Source: Bacilli bacterium
GTDB lineage: Bacteria > Bacillota_I > Bacilli_A > RF39 > UBA660
Direction of reading: 5' to 3'
Length of the DNA: 24,049 bases
Assembly: GCA_016295795.1 (NCBI GenBank)
Contig: JAEDKN010000012.1
Location: 1-24,049, forward strand
Part shown: positions 7,579 to 15,848 of the stretch, piece after piece
How the letters are laid out: each line of letters begins with the position of its first letter
Position numbering within the stretch: the stretch's first letter is position 1
The notes under the pieces: model-generated
Seen by the model: the letters and a program-made list of their open reading frames with translations, nothing else
The model's database searches: none
Told to the model about the DNA's origin: nothing
Made by a program: the position numbers and the translations under genes

Positions 7579-8952
7579 ATGAATATAGTTAATCCTAATA
7601 AAGAAATATTTAAAGCGTATGATATTAGAGGAAAATATCCTAATGAAATAAATAAAGATGTTGCTTATACTATTGGAAAGGCATATGGAAGCAAGCTTTT
7701 ATCTAAAAATAAAACTAAGTGTATAGTAGGATATGATAATAGATATTCTTCATTAGAGCTTTCACTAGCTTTATCTTTAGGGATTTTATCAACAGGAGTT
7801 GATGTGATGAGTCTAGGTTTAGTAACTACTCCAATGTGCTTATATGCTAAAGAGGTCTTAAATATTCCAAGTTATATAATGGTTACAGCTAGTCATAATC
7901 CTAAAGATGATAATGGTTTTAAATTTTCTTTTGATGAATCTGGTAATGTTAGGGGAAAAGAAATAGAAGAATTTTATAATTTTACTATAAAAAAGGAATT
8001 TAGAGAAGGAATAGGAAACTTCAAAAGATATGATATCAAAAATGATTATTTGAAATTGTTTAAACGTGGAATTAATATTGGAAATAGGAAGATAAAAGTT
8101 GTTATTGATTTAGCTAATGGTACTACTAGTTGCATAGCCAGAAGAATGTTTGAACAATTCGATTTGGATTTAACCATCATAAATGAGGAGAGTGATTCTA
8201 CTTTTCCAAATCATCATCCAGATCCATGTGTAGAAGAAAATCAGTTTCAACTCAGAGATAAAGTATTGGAACTTAATGCTGATATAGGTATAGGATTTGA
8301 TGGAGACGGCGATAGATTAGGAGTTGTAGATAACTTAGGTAATATATTAAAGACTGATATTTATATGGCAATAATTTCTCAATTTATAATCACAAATAAT
8401 GAAGACAAAAGAATTTTATATGATGTTAAATGTTCTAATGCATTAAAAAATGAGATTGTCAAGTGGGGAGGCACACCAATATGTTATAGAACGGGAGCAT
8501 CTTATACTATGAGTAAGGTTATAGATGATAATATTTTATTTGGTGGGGAATATTCTGGGCATATATACTTTAATGACAGAATACCTGTTATAGGAAGTGG
8601 TATGTATGCAGCACTACGTCTAATAGAGATATTATCCAAAACAGATAAAAAACTTAGTGAATTTGTTGGTTCTATAGATAAATACTATTCAACAGAAGAA
8701 ATAAAAATAGCATCACCTAATGATATGAAGAACAAAGTTATAGATGAAATAAAGAAATATTGCGTTAAGATGAGATTTAAAATAGATGATACAGATGGAG
8801 TAAAAATAATTAGACCAAATAGTTGGGCGTTGATAAGAGTAAGTAATACAGGACCGAATATAACAGCTAGATTTGAAGCAGATTCCGAAGATAAATTATT
8901 TTCTATCAAAAGAGAATTTATAAATCTGATAAATTATTTTAATAAAAAGTAA
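7579..8952 (+). CDS. phosphomannomutase / phosphoglucomutase (alpha-D-phosphohexomutase)
   Basis: 457 residues, usual for the family; the ATG follows AGGAGG. It interconverts hexose 6- and 1-phosphates, feeding nucleotide-sugar synthesis for cell-surface glycans. The four family loops are present in order: the phosphoserine loop TASHNPKDDNGFKF (Ser105), the metal loop DGDGDR (241-246), the sugar-specificity loop GGEYSGH (322-328), and the phosphate-binding loop RVSNTGPN (420-427). GGE-S-GH fits dual mannose/glucose enzymes and argues against GlmM. The phosphate loop reads SNTGP instead of the common SGTEP, a variant I believe is known among phosphomannomutases. Substrate preference cannot be read from sequence alone. 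A terminator starting at the stop codon closes the unit. Confidence 0.93.
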   Translation: MNIVNPNKEIFKAYDIRGKYPNEINKDVAYTIGKAYGSKLLSKNKTKCIVGYDNRYSSLELSLALSLGILSTGVDVMSLGLVTTPMCLYAKEVLNIPSYIMVTASHNPKDDNGFKFSFDESGNVRGKEIEEFYNFTIKKEFREGIGNFKRYDIKNDYLKLFKRGINIGNRKIKVVIDLANGTTSCIARRMFEQFDLDLTIINEESDSTFPNHHPDPCVEENQFQLRDKVLELNADIGIGFDGDGDRLGVVDNLGNILKTDIYMAIISQFIITNNEDKRILYDVKCSNALKNEIVKWGGTPICYRTGASYTMSKVIDDNILFGGEYSGHIYFNDRIPVIGSGMYAALRLIEILSKTDKKLSEFVGSIDKYYSTEEIKIASPNDMKNKVIDEIKKYCVKMRFKIDDTDGVKIIRPNSWALIRVSNTGPNITARFEADSEDKLFSIKREFINLINYFNKK

Positions 8953-8982
8953 CATCAAATTAATTTTGATGTTATTTTTTTT
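8950..8982 (+). terminator. Rho-independent terminator
   Basis: AACATCAAA (8951-8959) pairs with TTTGATGTT (8965-8973) over TTAAT, followed by a T-run. It overlaps the stop codon of the phosphohexomutase gene. Confidence 0.9.
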
Positions 8983-8983
8983 G

Positions 8984-9013
8984 TTGACATGTGACAAGTT
9001 GTCATATTATAAT
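8984..9013 (+). promoter_or_regulatory. strong sigma-A promoter of the tetR-ABC operon
   Basis: Perfect TTGACA (8984-8989) and perfect TATAAT (9008-9013) separated by 18 bases. The spacer is filled by a palindrome. The transcript should start near 9020, just before the tetR-type gene. Confidence 0.85.
8989..9007 (+). promoter_or_regulatory. palindromic operator inside the promoter spacer
   Basis: ATGTGACAAGTTGTCATAT is a 19-base inverted repeat centred on G8998 with a perfect TGACAA/TTGTCA core and one mismatched flank pair. It lies exactly between the -35 and -10 boxes, where a bound dimer would block RNA polymerase. The TetR-family protein encoded 36 bases downstream is the likely ligand, which would make the operon self-repressed. 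Confidence 0.75.
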
Positions 9014-9042
9014 TAAATAGTTCATAATTAGAAGGTGAAAAT

Positions 9043-9651
9043 ATGCCAAGTAAAACATTTTATAATCTAAGTGAAGAAAAGAAAAAAAAGATTATTCTAG
9101 CAGCAAAAGAAGAGTTTTCAAAAAAGTTGTATCAAGAAGCCTCTCTTAATCAGATTATAAAGGAATCTAATATATCTAGAGGCAGTTTTTATATGTATTT
9201 TAATGATAAAGAAGAGTTATATTTTTATCTTTTAGATGAATATAAAAGCAAATTTGAGAAAATTATAAAGAATACTATAGAAAAAAATAATGGAGAAGTA
9301 TTTTCTAGTTTTCAAGAATTCTTTTCAATCATAAGCATTATACTTAAAGATAAAAACTATGAGTTTGAAAAAAATATATTCAAAAACATGAATTATTTTA
9401 TAGAGAATCAATTATTAAAAAAGGAGCCCGATTCCATACCAGAAGATTATATATATGAATATATAGATAAAGAAAAACTAGTTTTAACAAAAAAAGAAGA
9501 AATATTACATCTGTTACATATAATAATAATGCTTTCTATAAATAATTTGACTAGACTAATTCATAATCCCGATGATTCAGAAATAGTAAAGAAATTTTAT
9601 AATGATCAATTGCTTTTATTAAAAAAAGCATTTTATAAAGGAGGAAAATAA
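9043..9651 (+). CDS. TetR/AcrR-family transcriptional regulator
   Basis: 202 residues, typical length; the ATG follows AAGGTG. The N-terminal DNA-binding domain starts with EKKKKIILAAKEEFSKK, and the helix-turn-helix (about 33-52) reads SLNQIIKESNISRGSFYMYF before DKEELY, all standard TetR positions. The C-terminal two-thirds is a variable helical ligand-binding domain, so the inducer cannot be predicted. Its stop codon overlaps the ATG of the first ABC gene by one base (TAATG). It is therefore cotranscribed with the exporter and probably represses it through the palindrome in the promoter. A substrate of the pump would be the natural inducer. Confidence 0.93.
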   Translation: MPSKTFYNLSEEKKKKIILAAKEEFSKKLYQEASLNQIIKESNISRGSFYMYFNDKEELYFYLLDEYKSKFEKIIKNTIEKNNGEVFSSFQEFFSIISIILKDKNYEFEKNIFKNMNYFIENQLLKKEPDSIPEDYIYEYIDKEKLVLTKKEEILHLLHIIIMLSINNLTRLIHNPDDSEIVKKFYNDQLLLLKKAFYKGGK

Positions 9652-11813
9652 TGAAACAGATTTTGTCAATATTAAAAAAACATTTACCTAAGATAGGTTT
9701 TATAATTGTTTTTTTGGTGTTGCTAGCTAATTGTGATTTGGCACTTCCATCATATACTTCTAATATAGTAAATGTGGGAATTCAACAAAATGGTATAGAA
9801 AATGCAGTACCTATAGTTATGAGGGAAACGACTTTTAATAGCTTAAAAATGATTTTAAATGAGGATTCGGAAGTTTTAGATAATTATACTAAGATATCTA
9901 AAAATACTTTAACCGATGAAGAATATAAAGAGTATACAGAGCTTTATCCGTTATTAAAGACAGAAACTTTGTATATATTAGAAGACGTTAGCGATGATAA
10001 AATTTCAGAGATTGAAGATGAGATGAAATATACAATTGCCCTTAATAGTTTTATTACGCAAGCTAAAACAACTTCTTCTAATATAACTAATACAGAAAAT
10101 TTATCTACTAAAGAAGTGATCGAAGAAAAACTTAATGAATTGGGAGATACAATTGTAGAGCAATATGCCATTAATAGTATTAAAACCGAATATGAAGAAA
10201 TTAGTGTTGACATTGAATCTCTTCAAATGAAATATATTATTAAAACAGGTCTTAAAATGTTAGGAATAACTATTTTAACTGCTTTAATTACTATTTGTAA
10301 TTCTTTTCTTATCAGTAGATTATCAGCAATGTTTTCAAAAGAGCTTAGAAGCAAAGTAGTAAAAAAGGTTATGGGTTTTTCTAATGAAGAATTTGAATCT
10401 TTAAGTGCAAGTTCACTGATTACAAGAACTACTAATGATATTCAACAAATCCAAATGCTTATTACAATGACTTTAAGAGTCGTTGTTTATGCACCAATTA
10501 TTGGTATAGGAGCATTCTTAAAAGTAAAAGAAAGCAGTATGGCATGGGTTATTGGAATTGCTCTTGTAGCAATTTTGGCAGTAATACTAGTTCTTTTCTT
10601 TATTGCAGTTCCAAATTTCAAAAAAGTTCAAGACTTATTAGATAAAGTTAATTTAGTATCAAGGGAAATTTTGACAGGACTTCCTGTAATTCGTGCTTTT
10701 GGAACAGAACGTCATGAAGAAAAACGTTTTGATAAAGCAAATATTGATTTAACTAAGGTTAATCTATTTGTAAATAAAGTTATGTCTATAATGATGCCTA
10801 CAATGACGTTTATTATGAATGGAGTTTGTGTTTTGATTATTTGGGTAGGTGCAGATAAGATAGATAATGCAACAATGCAAGTGGGAGATTTAATGGCATT
10901 TATTCAATATTCAATGCAAATTATAATGGCATTTTTGATGATTTCTATGATGTCTATAATGCTACCTAGAGCTCTTGTATCAGTTAGAAGAATTGCTGAA
11001 GTCTTAGATAAGGAAGAAAGTATAAAAGAGCTAGACAAACCTAAGAAATTTGATAAAAATGTTATTGGTAAAGTTGAGTTCAAGGATGTTTATTTCCGTT
11101 ATCCTGATGCTGAGGAAGATGTATTAAGCAATATAAGCTTTACTGCAAACAAAGGAGAAACTGTTGCATTTATTGGTTCAACTGGAAGTGGCAAATCAAC
11201 ATTAATAAATTTGATAGTCAGATTTTTTGATGTTACTGGTGGCAAGATTTTAGTTGATAATAGAGATATAAGAGAAGTCTCCATGAAAGATTTGAGAAAT
11301 AAAATTGGATTTGTTCCACAAAAAGGAGTATTATTCTCAGGAACTATTGAGTCAAATTTAAAACTAGGAAATGATAAATTAACAGAAGAAGAAATGAAAA
11401 AAGTGGCAGAAGTTAGTCAATCATTAGAGTTTATAGACACCAAAGATAAAAAATTTCAATCGCCTATTTCGCAAGGTGGAACAAATGTAAGTGGTGGACA
11501 AAAACAACGTCTTGCGATAGCTAGGGCTATTGCTAAAAATCCGGAAATATATATATTTGATGATAGTTTCTCTGCACTTGATTTTAAAACAGATGCTAAA
11601 TTAAGAAAAGCATTAAAAAAGTATACTAAAGATAGCACTATTTTAATTGTTGCTCAAAGAATTAGTAGTATAATGCACGCTGATAAAATAGTGGTATTAG
11701 ATCAAGGCGAAGTTGTTGGAATGGGAACTCACAAAGAGTTACTAAAAAGTTGCGATGTTTATAGAGAAATTGCATTATCTCAATTAGGAGAGGAGGAGAT
11801 TAATAATGCCTAA
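9651..11813 (+). CDS. ABC exporter half, degenerate ATPase site (TM287/LmrC/BmrC-like)
   Basis: 720 residues, about 120-140 longer than a usual half-exporter. The first membrane segment (about 14-33) is followed by a hydrophilic insertion (about 45-195, rich in Glu, Thr, Asn) before the second segment, probably outside the cell. The rest of the membrane domain runs to about 445. The ATPase domain has Walker A GSTGSGKST (509-517), signature VSGGQ (613-617) and Walker B IYIFDD (633-638). The catalytic Glu is replaced by Asp638 and the switch His by Gln669 (AQR), the hallmark of the degenerate partner in heterodimeric exporters. It overlaps the next gene by 8 bases; the ribosome site AAAGGAGG lies at the end of tetR. 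Likely a multidrug or peptide exporter; the substrate is unknown. Confidence 0.93.
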   Translation: MKQILSILKKHLPKIGFIIVFLVLLANCDLALPSYTSNIVNVGIQQNGIENAVPIVMRETTFNSLKMILNEDSEVLDNYTKISKNTLTDEEYKEYTELYPLLKTETLYILEDVSDDKISEIEDEMKYTIALNSFITQAKTTSSNITNTENLSTKEVIEEKLNELGDTIVEQYAINSIKTEYEEISVDIESLQMKYIIKTGLKMLGITILTALITICNSFLISRLSAMFSKELRSKVVKKVMGFSNEEFESLSASSLITRTTNDIQQIQMLITMTLRVVVYAPIIGIGAFLKVKESSMAWVIGIALVAILAVILVLFFIAVPNFKKVQDLLDKVNLVSREILTGLPVIRAFGTERHEEKRFDKANIDLTKVNLFVNKVMSIMMPTMTFIMNGVCVLIIWVGADKIDNATMQVGDLMAFIQYSMQIIMAFLMISMMSIMLPRALVSVRRIAEVLDKEESIKELDKPKKFDKNVIGKVEFKDVYFRYPDAEEDVLSNISFTANKGETVAFIGSTGSGKSTLINLIVRFFDVTGGKILVDNRDIREVSMKDLRNKIGFVPQKGVLFSGTIESNLKLGNDKLTEEEMKKVAEVSQSLEFIDTKDKKFQSPISQGGTNVSGGQKQRLAIARAIAKNPEIYIFDDSFSALDFKTDAKLRKALKKYTKDSTILIVAQRISSIMHADKIVVLDQGEVVGMGTHKELLKSCDVYREIALSQLGEEEINNA

Positions 11814-13614
11814 AGGTAGAGGAGGTCCTCCAGCTGCATCAACCGAAAAAGCTAAGGATTTTAAAGGAACCGTGAAAAAATTATGGGGGTATTTATCTAG
11901 TCATAAAATAGCTCTTGTAATAGTAGGAATACTTACTATTGCAAGTACTGTATTTAGCGTAGTTGGTCCTAAAATACTAGGTAATGCTACTACAGAATTG
12001 TTTAATGGATTAATAAGTAAATATTCAGGTGGTTCAGGAATTAATTTTGTTAAAATAGGACAAATATTACTTATTCTTTTATGCTTATATGTAGCAAGCG
12101 CAATATTTTCATATATTCAAGGTATAATAATGACTAATATCTCTCAAAAATTAGCATACCGTCTTCGTAAAGAAGTATCTAAGAAGATGAATAAAATACC
12201 TATGAGTTATTATGATTCTAAGACTCATGGAGAAATATTATCTGTAATTACAAACGATATTGATACTTTATCTCAAAATTTAAACATTGAAGCTACGCAA
12301 ATAATCTCTTCTATTGCGACTATTATAGGAATTTTAATTATGATGTTTTCGATAGACTGGATTATGACTTTAATTGCATTGGTTGTTCTTCCTTTATCTG
12401 CTATCATAATTGCACTTATAATGAAGAAAAGTCAAAAATATTTCACTGATCAACAAAACTTTTTAGCAGATGTTAATGGTAATGTAGAGGAAATGTTTTC
12501 TAGTCAAAATGTAATAAGAGTATTTAACGCAGAAGATAAGATGATTAAAAATTTTGAAAAAGATAACAAAAAACTAGCAGATGTTGCATGGAAGAGTAAT
12601 TTTATATCTGGCCTTATGCATCCTATCATGAATTTTATTGGTAACTTAGGATATGTTGTTATTGCTATTATAGGAAGTTATTTTGCAATAATAGGAAGAA
12701 TAACTGTAGGTAATATTCAGTCTTTCATTCAATATATGAAGAATTTTACTAACCCGATTGGTCAGATTGCTCAAATATCAAATATGTTACAATCGATGAT
12801 AGCTGCAAGTGAAAGAGTATTTGATTTTCTATCTGTAGAAGAAGAAAAGGAAAAAAGTAAGAAATTTATTCCTATTAATGAGGTAAAAGGTAGTGTAGAG
12901 TTCCAAAATGTAAAATTTGGTTATAATCCCGACAAAATAATAATTAAAGATTTTTCAGCCAAAGTAAAACCCGGACAGAAAATTGCTATCGTTGGTCCAA
13001 CAGGTGCAGGTAAAACTACAATAGTAAAACTTCTTATGCGTTTTTATGAACTAAATTCTGGTAAAATTCTAGTAGATGGTCATAATATAAATGAATACAG
13101 AAAGGAAGATATAAGAGGACTATTTGGAATGGTTTTACAGGATACTTGGTTATTCAATGGAACTGTTATGGAAAATATAAGATATGGGCGTTTAAATGCT
13201 ACTGACGATGAAGTAATAGATGCTTGTAAGATGGCTCATGTACATCATTTTATCCAAACTTTACCTGATGCATATAATATGGTGTTAAATGAGGAAACTA
13301 CAAATATTTCAGGAGGACAAAAGCAACTTCTAACAATAGCTCGTGCGATACTCGCTGATCCTAAGATATTGATACTTGATGAAGCAACTTCATCGGTTGA
13401 TACGAGAACTGAAATATTAATTCAAAAAGCAATGGATAAGCTTATGGAAGGCAGAACATCATTTATAATCGCACATAGACTATCTACTATTAAAAATGCT
13501 GATTTAATATTAGTTATGGATAATGGTGATATAGTAGAACAAGGAACACACGAAGAATTATTAAAAAAAGAAGGCTTTTACTATAAGCTTTATAATTCAC
13601 AATTTGAGAAATAG
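11806..13614 (+). CDS. ABC exporter half, consensus ATPase site (TM288/LmrD/BmrD-like)
   Basis: 602 residues. A Pro/Gly-rich basic head (PKGRGGPPAAS) precedes a six-helix membrane domain (about 30-340). The ATPase domain is complete: Walker A GPTGAGKTT (397-405), Q-loop LQD (444-446), signature ISGGQ (501-505), Walker B ILILDE with catalytic Glu526, and switch His557 (AHR). With the degenerate upstream half it forms a heterodimer in which only one composite site should hydrolyse ATP efficiently. The ATG lies inside the end of the upstream gene, after GAGGAGG, so the halves are translationally coupled and should be made in equal amounts. No signal peptide or peptidase C39 domain is present, so it is not a bacteriocin-maturing exporter. 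Confidence 0.95.
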   Translation: MPKGRGGPPAASTEKAKDFKGTVKKLWGYLSSHKIALVIVGILTIASTVFSVVGPKILGNATTELFNGLISKYSGGSGINFVKIGQILLILLCLYVASAIFSYIQGIIMTNISQKLAYRLRKEVSKKMNKIPMSYYDSKTHGEILSVITNDIDTLSQNLNIEATQIISSIATIIGILIMMFSIDWIMTLIALVVLPLSAIIIALIMKKSQKYFTDQQNFLADVNGNVEEMFSSQNVIRVFNAEDKMIKNFEKDNKKLADVAWKSNFISGLMHPIMNFIGNLGYVVIAIIGSYFAIIGRITVGNIQSFIQYMKNFTNPIGQIAQISNMLQSMIAASERVFDFLSVEEEKEKSKKFIPINEVKGSVEFQNVKFGYNPDKIIIKDFSAKVKPGQKIAIVGPTGAGKTTIVKLLMRFYELNSGKILVDGHNINEYRKEDIRGLFGMVLQDTWLFNGTVMENIRYGRLNATDDEVIDACKMAHVHHFIQTLPDAYNMVLNEETTNISGGQKQLLTIARAILADPKILILDEATSSVDTRTEILIQKAMDKLMEGRTSFIIAHRLSTIKNADLILVMDNGDIVEQGTHEELLKKEGFYYKLYNSQFEK

Positions 13615-13634
13615 TATTTACTATTTCTTTTTTT
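13607..13634 (+). terminator. Rho-independent terminator of the ABC operon
   Basis: GAAATAGTA (13608-13616) pairs with TACTATTTC (13619-13627); the hairpin contains the TAG stop of the exporter gene, and a seven-T run follows. Confidence 0.9.
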
Positions 13635-13677
13635 GTATAAATTAAAATATTTTATCAATCATAATAATGGTGAAATT

Positions 13678-15003
13678 ATGATTGATAAACATATAATACG
13701 AAAGATTGACAATAAAGAAGAGTTAATATTATTCTTAGATTTTGATTATGAATTAGGAAGTTTTAAAAAAGGGGAAAATGATACTATAAAAGAATCGATT
13801 AAGAATTATATTAAAACTCATCATATAAAATTTAATGGTGAAAAAATACTTCTTACGTTAGGTGGAATAGCTTTTGCAACACTTCTTTATACAAATAATG
13901 ATATACTATTCGATAATTTCAATGAAGAAGCCCTAAATTATTCTGATAAATCTGTCTTTTCTTCTGTTGTTTCAACCCCTGAAGAAGAAAAAATAAATCC
14001 AGAAGAAAGTGAAGAGAAAAAAGAAGAAACTAAAGATAGCGATAAATCTGTAACAGAGGAATCCAAAACTAATTCATCTAATAAAAGCAATAGTAATACT
14101 TCAACAAGCAACAAAAACAATACAACTGCGAAAGCCCCATCATCCTCAACAAACACTGCCAAATCTACTTCGGGTAGTACAAGTAATAATGTTAATACTA
14201 ATACAAATGAATCTTCAGAAAAAGTAACAATATATAGATCAAATGGTAGTGTAGTAACCTTGGATTTAGAGGAATATGTTATTGGAGTAGTAGCGGCAGA
14301 AATGCCTGCCTCTTTTAACAAAGAAGCATTAAAAGCTCAATCCATTTTAGCTAGGACATATGCTATAAAGAGTAAAAAAAATAATAAAAAATTAACAGAT
14401 ACTGTTTCCACTCAAGCATACATCGATAAGAGCCAAATGAAAAGTAAATGGGGAAGCGAGTATGAAAAGTATTATAACAAGATAAAAGATGCTGTAAACG
14501 CAACAAAAGGAATGTATGTTACTTATAATAATCAGTTAATAGATGCAGTATATCATTCAACTAGTAACGGAAAAACCGAAGACGCAATATATGTGTGGGG
14601 CTATTCAGTTCCATATTTGAAAAGCGTAGATTCCTCTTGGGATAAAGAAGCTTCAAGTTATCTTAGAACTGTTACTAAAGATTCAGTAGATATATTGAAA
14701 ATATTTGGAATAGATACATTGGACGAACTTAAAATTACTAAAAGAAATTCTAGTGGTAGAGTAGTTGAAGTGATGGTAGGAGATGAAGTTTATTCGGGAG
14801 TAGATATAAGAACTATGTTATCGCTTAGATCAACTGATTTTGATATAGAGATAGAAGGATATACAGTAAAAATAACAACTAGAGGATATGGACATGGAGT
14901 TGGTATGAGTCAGTATGGTGCTAATATAATGGCAAATAAAGGTTCTACTTATAAAGATATAATACATCACTATTATACAAATATTGAAATTAAGAAATTA
15001 TAA
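13678..15003 (+). CDS. spoIID: stage II sporulation protein D (SpoIID/LytB family) with N-terminal extension
   Basis: 441 residues from the ATG at 13678 (GGTGA four bases before); an in-frame TTG at 13633 overlaps the terminator. SpoIID is a lytic transglycosylase that thins peptidoglycan during engulfment of the forespore. The enzyme domain starts near 182 and contains LEEYVIGVVAAEMPASF with the expected catalytic Glu208, EALKAQSILARTYA, SNGKTEDA, and the closing RGYGHGVGMSQYGA. Ahead of it lie a cytoplasmic segment (1-55, MIDKHIIRKI...DFDYELGSF), one membrane span (about 57-72), an acidic stretch (100-130) and a Ser/Thr/Asn-rich linker (130-180). Bacillus SpoIID is about 340 residues with a very short cytoplasmic head, so this one is about 100 longer. 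It opens a sporulation cluster with spoIIGA and sigE. Confidence 0.93.
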   Translation: MIDKHIIRKIDNKEELILFLDFDYELGSFKKGENDTIKESIKNYIKTHHIKFNGEKILLTLGGIAFATLLYTNNDILFDNFNEEALNYSDKSVFSSVVSTPEEEKINPEESEEKKEETKDSDKSVTEESKTNSSNKSNSNTSTSNKNNTTAKAPSSSTNTAKSTSGSTSNNVNTNTNESSEKVTIYRSNGSVVTLDLEEYVIGVVAAEMPASFNKEALKAQSILARTYAIKSKKNNKKLTDTVSTQAYIDKSQMKSKWGSEYEKYYNKIKDAVNATKGMYVTYNNQLIDAVYHSTSNGKTEDAIYVWGYSVPYLKSVDSSWDKEASSYLRTVTKDSVDILKIFGIDTLDELKITKRNSSGRVVEVMVGDEVYSGVDIRTMLSLRSTDFDIEIEGYTVKITTRGYGHGVGMSQYGANIMANKGSTYKDIIHHYYTNIEIKKL

Positions 15004-15059
15004 ATAGAAAACGACACTATTTTTGATTTCTTTTTTTTATACTTGTTTCGGTGACTAAG

Positions 15060-15848
15060 ATGAAAGTGTATTTAGATTTAGTATTTTTATTAAATACGGC
15101 ATTTGATTTCTTACTACTTACTACTACTTCTTATCTCTTAAAGAGAAATGTAAAATTAAAAAGAATAATATTAGGAAGTGTAATTGGTGGACTATCTATT
15201 TTTCTTCTATTCTTGAAACTAAATAATTTTACCTTGTTTATATTTAAGATAGTAATAAGCATAGTTATGATACTTTCTACATTTTCATTTAAAAATTTTA
15301 AATATTTTATAAATAATCTAATTTATCTATATTTATCAAGTATTGTTTTGGGAGGTGGATTATACTTAATCAATAACGAATTCAATTATAAAAATTATGG
15401 AATCCTTTTTGTATCTAATGGATTTGGACTAAACATTATTGTATTAATAGTTTTATCTCCATTAATATTATTCTTTTATATAAAACAAACAAGAAAACTA
15501 AAATTAAATTATAACAATTACTATAGTACTAGTCTTGTTTACAAGAATAAAACATATAAATTTACAGCTTATCTAGATACTGGAAACAAATTAAAAGATC
15601 AGTACAAAAAACGACCAATTATTCTAATCTATACTGATAAAATTAATTTTAGTTATGAGAACGGTATATTAGTTCCATATAGTACTGTGAATGGAAATGG
15701 TATACTAAAATGCATAGTTGCAGATAAAATCATAATTGATAACGAAAAGATAATTGATAAACCTTTAATAGGATTATCAAGTGAAAAGTTTAATATAGAA
15801 GGAATAAATATGATTTTAAATAATGAAACATTAGAAGGAGGAAAATAA
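15060..15848 (+). CDS. spoIIGA: sigma-E processing peptidase SpoIIGA
   Basis: 262 residues. I start at the ATG at 15060, five bases after GGTGA (15050-15054); the in-frame GTG at 15051 is part of that ribosome site. SpoIIGA is the mother-cell membrane protease that removes the pro-sequence of sigma-E when signalled by SpoIIR from the forespore. The N-terminal half has five hydrophobic segments (about 5-27, 34-53, 57-76, 84-104, 120-141). The cytoplasmic half carries YLDTGN with the aspartic-protease Asp173, and later PLIGLS. It overlaps the next gene by one base (TAATG), as in the Bacillus spoIIG operon. Confidence 0.95.
   Translation: MKVYLDLVFLLNTAFDFLLLTTTSYLLKRNVKLKRIILGSVIGGLSIFLLFLKLNNFTLFIFKIVISIVMILSTFSFKNFKYFINNLIYLYLSSIVLGGGLYLINNEFNYKNYGILFVSNGFGLNIIVLIVLSPLILFFYIKQTRKLKLNYNNYYSTSLVYKNKTYKFTAYLDTGNKLKDQYKKRPIILIYTDKINFSYENGILVPYSTVNGNGILKCIVADKIIIDNEKIIDKPLIGLSSEKFNIEGINMILNNETLEGGK

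Noticed and set aside
7989..8950. Loss of the phosphate-binding loop in the phosphohexomutase (SNTGP for SGTEP)
   Set aside because: The Ser-Asn-Thr form is, as far as I know, a natural variant in phosphomannomutases, and the other three active-site loops are intact, so I do not treat it as a defect.
13938..14321. 127-residue minus-strand frame opposite spoIID
   Set aside because: It lies antisense to the Ser/Thr/Asn-rich linker; its Leu/Val/Ser-rich content is just the complement of that low-complexity DNA, and it has no ribosome site.
15009..15015. Possible Spo0A box (AACGACA against TTCGNCA) before spoIIGA
   Set aside because: Two of seven positions mismatch and there is no second box or clear promoter alongside; chance matches of this quality are common.
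15002..15040. Possible terminator between spoIID and spoIIGA
   Set aside because: AAATAG/CTATTT gives only six A-T-rich pairs with a 9-base loop, and the T-run is interrupted. Not convincing enough to list as a feature.
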